From: Cristatella mucedo | Lineage: Eukaryota; Bryozoa; Phylactolaemata; Cristatellidae | Direction: 5' to 3' | Assembly: GCA_009760855.2 (NCBI GenBank) | Contig: WPIO01000091.1 | Span: 248,001-312,000, forward strand | DNA length: 64,000 nucleotides | Part shown: positions 59,010-64,000 of the stretch, piece by piece | Numbering within the stretch: position 1 is the stretch's first letter | Layout of the letters: each line of letters opens with the position of its first letter | Position numbers and translations under genes: made by a program | Notes under the pieces: model-generated | The model's database searches: none | Told to the model about the DNA's origin: nothing | Seen by the model: the letters and a program-made list of their open reading frames with translations, nothing else

Positions 59010-59834
59010 GATTCATGTTGATAATGATGTACGAGTGAAAATACACGAGCATACACAAACCACTTTCACTCAGGCCCGGCCGGAAGCAGAAGCGTCCGGT
59101 ACAATAGACCTTCCGCAAGCTGGAGTTACACAGCAATGGAAGGAGCATCTGCATCTCTCAACACATCTCTTTGTTATGGAAGCACCTAATACCCTTGCTA
59201 TGTTGGAGCTTGACTAGGTCGCGTTGGCCGAACGTTCAGCCGAGCATGAGCTTGCTCCGCTGTTCTTGTTTTGGAATAAATGTGTCGCGTGTTCTGCCGG
59301 TAGAACGTTCCAGCCCGGTACTGGATCATGTATGAATTGTTGCTGTGGGTCGCCACGTCGGTACCTTCTCTAAGCTGCTCGTCAGCAGCATTTCTCGTGT
59401 AGAATATTGCTTGGCTGAGATTCAGTGGGCTCAGATCTTGTGCCCTGGATTCGTAGGGTCTTTTGACAACTGCCGGACACCTGGCGAGGCTGCTACCGCA
59501 GACGTTTTGCCATTGCTGGATGTAGGTGGCCGTCCACAACACGTTCAACATGGTAGTAAATTAGGACGACCCGTATAGTCAGTGTACAATCTGCCAACAC
59601 CCAGGTCGCTGAGGTCATTCTTGTCAGTACTCTCAACTTGTGCAATTTAAAGGTCCGATTGCACGGTCATCAGTCCCGCATCCTGAATGGCTCTTGTGCC
59701 AAGCAAGCGTGTAAGATCATCGGACAAAACGATGAACGGCATGAAATTCGTGGACCTGCCTTCGGTTTTCATGGTAAGTTTGGCTCTCCCAACTGGCACA
59801 ACAGAACCGCGCTACCAAGATATAAAGCGTTAGG
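59010..59834. other. GC-rich segment with LTR-like traits, unassigned
   Basis: It lies between two LINE-A copies and differs in composition from both. 59078-59165 resembles 62890-62985 (shared ccggtacaat, gttacac and ctctcaaca blocks). An aataaa lies at 59275-59280. Open frames of 69-117 codons overlap on both strands with no recognised domain. Probably part of an LTR-type element, but ends were not found. Confidence 0.4.
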
Positions 59835-60846
59835 TCACTTGCTCCATCTATTGATGACATCAGCACATGGGTGGTAGAGAATTTTCTAAAACTAAAAGAT
59901 GATAAAACTATCTTACTAGTTATGGGCAAACCCAGTGTGACTCACACATTGGAAATGCTGACGCTCACATTAGCTCTGCCAGCATATCTCCTATTGAATC
60001 AGCTTGAAATCTGGGTGTCATATTCCAAAGCGACCTCTCTAGGACTACCATATCAGCTCCACAGTCAAATCTGTATATTGTTAGCTTAATAACATTGCTA
60101 AAATTCGGGCTTGTTTAGATAAAGATACCACGTCCAAGTTGATCCATGCATTCGTGACATCCCGTCTTGACTTCTGCAACTCACTGCTTGCTGACCTACC
60201 AGCATGTGCGATCAGGAGATTGCAGCTGGTGCAAAACTCCGCAGCTAGGCTTGTCTGTCGTGAGCGTCGCAGTTGCCACATTATACCACTTCGCGCTGAC
60301 CTGCAACAGCTACCAGTCAAGCAACGGATTGACTTCAAGGTTTTGTAACTCACTTTTAGGTCAATTCATTATTTGGCTCCAGCCTATCTCTCAGATTTAA
60401 TCCCCCATCGTACCACCCGCTTTACGGAATCCAACAGTCTACAAATACCTCGTACACACCTCAAATCCTTTGGAGACCGTGCATTCAGTTCTTATGCTCC
60501 CAAACCCTGGAACGCCCTCCCTACCTGCGTCCGAACATCCCCTGACTTGACCACATTTAAAAAGAACTTAAAAACACACCTATTTAGGACAGCATACAGT
60601 GGGTCCCTATGATTCGTCCTTCATGAGCTTATGCGTGCTGAAACTGTGCATGCTGCCACTAACCACATTTGCATGCTGACCCTCTGCATGTCACCCCTAA
60701 CCATGTTATTTATTTTGTTTGTTTATCAAGCATGATTTTAGTCACCATTCAATTGTATTTCCCTTTGAAGCAAATGTAAACCCCCTAGAGAGAGATTGAG
60801 TTCTATGAGGGCGCTTTATTAAGTGCATTATTATTATTATTATTAG
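59835..60846 (+). mobile_element. LINE-A copy, thumb to (ATT)n tail
   Basis: This is the longest run of the C-terminal half: a [20 protein letters not shown] region near 59868, then [74 protein letters not shown] and [18 protein letters not shown] with a stop at about 60612. The 3' UTR ends in ATT repeats at 60828-60845. A few frame changes. Most likely 5'-truncated. Confidence 0.88.
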
Positions 60847-61699
60847 GTCGTACCGAAGATCTGGTGTTTCCGGACAAAAGCGCTCAAAGCCTCACAGCTC
60901 ATTTCATGCACTGTTTTGCGAACGCTTTCGAACAAGCGGCACATGTCAGATGCCACCTGCAGCATTAGTTTACTCATTGAAGAAGTTCTCTCAACGGGCG
61001 CTCTACGGTAAAAACTAAATTTGTCCCTGATTATACAATCCAGGTCCTAAAATTGCAGTTTTGCCTCTGAGGCTAATGCCGACAGACACGATTCAAATAT
61101 GCGGAGCGTAACACTTATTTCAGAATCGGTAACTTTGGAGCACTCCATTTTTCCGCGAAGTGCAACACGCTCCAACCTTTTCCAGGACCTTATATGGATC
61201 ATTGCTGTCGGAATCCTAATCGTATGTAAACTTCTCCGATAGCTCCAGTACAGCTGGGCCGAAGCAGTTTAGAACGATAGCCGCTCGTGTGGCCGCTGTT
61301 TTATCCGCTGCACCGCTTGCGAGCATGTAATTCACCGGCTGACATTAAAATTTCGCAAAGCACCGCCAATCTTTGGATCTAGTACATCCAACTGAGGGAG
61401 TATTCGAAAACCACCGTCTGCCATGTGGTTTCGATCCTTGAATACCGGAACCATCGAACGTCCATTGACCAGGAATGTAGAGTAAATGCTCGCCTGTAAC
61501 TTACAGAAGAGCGTGGTAGCAACTTACACCGCTGCCACCCTGTTGATAGTGCGGTATGAGGGATAATACATGAGCAGAGACCGCACTAAATCAAATACAT
61601 CACATCCGCACTAAATCAGGCCCGGGTGTTGTGTGTGCCTTCGGCTTCCTGGCTGCGATGTATGCCCCGCCTGATGTTGAGATGTGGCTCACCACAGAT
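60847..61699. other. No recognisable feature
   Basis: Moderately GC-rich DNA without a supported gene. It may be a continuation of the neighbouring LTR-type sequence. Confidence 0.45.
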
Positions 61700-62887
61700 G
61701 CACTCCCGCATCAGTGGTGAGTCAGTCAGCCCCAGCTCGTATATCTACCCGCTGGGGAATAAAGACGGGAGTCTCGTTCACCGCTCACATCCGCCCGCTC
61801 GTATGTTCGTGTCGGCGTGAGACTCCACTAGTGCTGCTGCCGCCGGAGACACAGTAACGTAACATTGTTAGCAGAAAATTGTTTACTCGAGCCCAAAAGA
61901 GTACCAGACCTTCTACGGTGTAGATGGGACGCCTATACTGAGGTACGAAATGTTTAACGACGGACCAGACTTTGTGCGTTGGCTTCTAACGCTTGAGAAG
62001 GCCTTAGCGAGGCTGCATATTTTGTAAAACATGTTGTGCCAGTGTGTCTGGGTGATAATGTGAGACGCGGTTGTGGTGATCAGCCGGCCGACTTAAAGCA
62101 AGATTACCACAAGCTGCAAAATGAATTAATCCTGATCTTCTCGTGGTTGATGGATGAGGAGGCCGAGCTTGAGGCCGAGAGGTTTCGGATGGAGCAGGAG
62201 CATCTCGCCTGAGCCGAGACCGGAACCAAGCTGGGCGACGAGCCAGCTGCATCATTGGTCAACCCCACTGTCACCTGCCCACAAGACTCAGACAGGCGAG
62301 CGGAACTCATTCGACTGCCGCAGCTATCCGATGGCAATACCATTTGAAGAAGTGGGTATGGGACCGCTTCCGACATAGTAGCCAAAGCAGCCGAAAAGTG
62401 CCAGAACAACGTAAGTGCACATCGGCAGCAGCCGGAGTATAAGGAGGTGTAGCATGCGATGGCTTCCAGCGGCGAGGCGGTAGTGGGCAGTGGTGAGGCG
62501 ATAGTTGCCTGTGAAAAGGCTCAGGCGGCCCAAGCGAGCGATATCTCGACGGCAAAGCGCAGCAGTGAGAGCGTCGTAGCAGCGAGAGCATCTCGTAGCA
62601 TAGAGTGACCGAGAGAGTGACGTCTTGGCCACAGAGCTCAGTGACGAGAGCTGCTTCCTAGTGGAGAGCATCAGCATAAGCATCTCGGCCCAGAGTGCAG
62701 AGGAACACAGAGGCACTCCCATATCTCCCATATCTGTGGTGATTCAGTCAGCCCCAGCTCGTATATGTACCAGCTGGGGGAATAATGACGAGAGTGTCTT
62801 TTACTGCTTACATCCGCCCGCTCGTGTCTTTGTGTCACCGTGAGACTCCACTAGCACTGCTGCCGTCGGAGACACAGTAACGTAACA
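61700..62887 (+). mobile_element. Short LTR-flanked retroelement remnant with gag-like traces
   Basis: Two direct repeats of roughly 150-175 bp, 61700-61864 and 62712-62887, share gtcagccccagctcgtatat and end with cacagtaacgtaaca, with an aataaa signal in the first. The inner 850 bp starts with a possible tRNA-primer site (ttgttagcagaaaattg) and has broken gag-like coding traces near 61920-62220 (for example VKHVVPVCLGDNV). The small inner region suggests a non-autonomous or internally shortened element, probably Ty3/gypsy-related. Broken; the LTRs have diverged, so it is old. Confidence 0.7.
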
Positions 62888-62999
62888 CGGGTGGTACCGG
62901 AAGCGCCCGGTACAATCGCCCTCCCGAAACCAGAAGTTACACGCAATGGGAGGGGTGTCTACCTCTCTCAACAATTCAGAAGTTAGAAAGGCTGGTCCT

Positions 63000-63440
63000 C
63001 AAAATTGGCTTTACCGACTCCTATTTAATCAGCACAAAATATGCGTCATGTTTTAAAGTGACCTTTCGATAGACGACCACGTCAGCTCCACTATCAATCT
63101 GCCTACTTTCAGCTACATAACAAAGCTAAAATTTGTGCTTGTTTAGACAGGGATACCACATCTAATTTGATCCAAGCATTTGCCAAACCCTGTCTTGACT
63201 TCTGTAACTCACTGCTTGCCGGTCTACCGGCCGTTACGCCCAGGTGATTTTGGCTGTTGCAAAACTGCAGCTAGGCTTTTCTGTTGTTTGCCTTGTCGCA
63301 CCAATTTTCGCCGACCTGCACTGGCTCCCAGTCAAGCAGTGCATCGACTTCCTAGGTTTTGTCGCTCACTTTTAGGTCCCTTCATTCTTTCACTCTAGCC
63401 TACGTACCAGATCTACTCTTCCGCCAGGCTAAGCATTGTA
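63000..63440 (+). mobile_element. LINE-A fragment, thumb and C-terminal region
   Basis: Plus strand. tagacgaccacgtcagctcc (63069-63088) corresponds to LDDHVSS, followed by the CLDRDTTSNLIQAF and PCLDFCNSLLAGLPA frames and [10 protein letters not shown]-like sequence near 63315. It is cut off near 63440, before the conserved C terminus. Confidence 0.75.
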
Positions 63441-64000
63441 TAATCCGGGGAAAATCTGAGGGGTGAGGAGTTTTGCCCCAACCTTCTCTTATTGGAGTTA
63501 TCTCCCTCTCAGCACATTTATTGATATTCCTCAAATGCTAATTTAACGGCCGGCGTGCAAAGTGGCAAAAACAAAAATGAAAATAGCATCTATCTTTTGA
63601 TGTATCCACAATGTTACTTTCATCTTCTAATGACCTGTAAAAGTCAAGGTCAGGTTTTCAGCTGACATTACCCAGACATCCCTTCCTTGGACATCTAACG
63701 GATTCACTACTATACACTGTAGAAATATGCCAAACCTCTAAAAAGATGCATGACACTTTTTTTATCCTAGGTTTTTCTAAAAAAATTGATAAAAATGGTG
63801 ACGTTAAAGAATCATATTAATCAGCAAAAATTGATCATGTGACATTGAAATACAATTTTGCTATACTTTCTTAAAATATAACCAAACTGAAGAGACGTCA
63901 GAGCAAAACATGTCAATCAGAGCATCTCTAACAAATTTCAAGTCGGCGGCCATAATTAGCCATGATATAGCATCTCAAAAAAAGTAAAAGCTTACTTAAC
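63441..64000. other. No recognisable feature
   Basis: AT-rich DNA with no supported gene or repeat. Confidence 0.5.

Noticed and set aside
59198-59551. 117-codon minus-strand frame as a gene
   Set aside because: No motif; overlapping open frames occur on the opposite strand in a GC-rich, LTR-like segment.

Overview
The window looks like invertebrate animal DNA. The only host gene I recognise is a proteasome ubiquitin-receptor gene (Rpn13/ADRM1) split by long introns. The rest is mostly old transposons: non-LTR retrotransposons ending in (ATT)n, tRNA-derived SINEs, LTR fragments and a decayed Polinton. I see no prokaryotic gene organisation, rRNA, CRISPR array or intact transposon. The species cannot be named from this sequence.

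Layout. (1) 1-7860: mostly repeats and unrecognised DNA; a last ADRM1 exon may lie here or left of the window. (2) 7861-33315, minus strand: five ADRM1 exons (33115-33315, 31897-32013, 23891-24002, 10494-10964, 7861-8048) with phase-compatible junctions and introns of about 1.1, 7.9, 12.9 and 2.4 kb. Together they encode 363 codons: the ubiquitin- and proteasome-binding PRU domain, a low-complexity linker and the start of the UCH37-binding (DEUBAD) domain. The introns are packed with LINE and SINE copies. (3) 33316-41060: intergenic DNA with a 16-bp minisatellite, SINEs, a CpG-rich block near 40.03 kb that could be a promoter, and a 120-bp inverted-repeat element flanked by TA. (4) about 41060-56650: a decayed, AT-rich Polinton/adintovirus-like element of about 15 kb. 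It has recognisable remnants of protein-primed DNA polymerase B, a fibre-like protein, an HNH-AP2 type endonuclease, a parvovirus-like phospholipase A2 domain, an adenain-like protease and a packaging ATPase. It was later hit by at least an LTR retrotransposon (now a solo LTR with a 5-bp target duplication) and two LINE copies. (5) 56663-64000: an LTR-like block with 121-bp tandem repeats, a SINE, more LINE copies, and a short LTR-flanked remnant.

How the parts relate. The commonest repeat (LINE-A, about 20 copies or fragments) belongs to the L2/CR1 group and has an (ATT)n tail. One SINE family (SINE-2) has a tRNA-like head and a 3' end nearly identical to that of LINE-A, so it was probably moved by LINE-A's reverse transcriptase. 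LINE-A inserted into the Polinton at least twice, so LINE-A activity outlasted the Polinton. The most notable item is the HNH-AP2 endonuclease remnant inside the Polinton, next to the phospholipase remnant.
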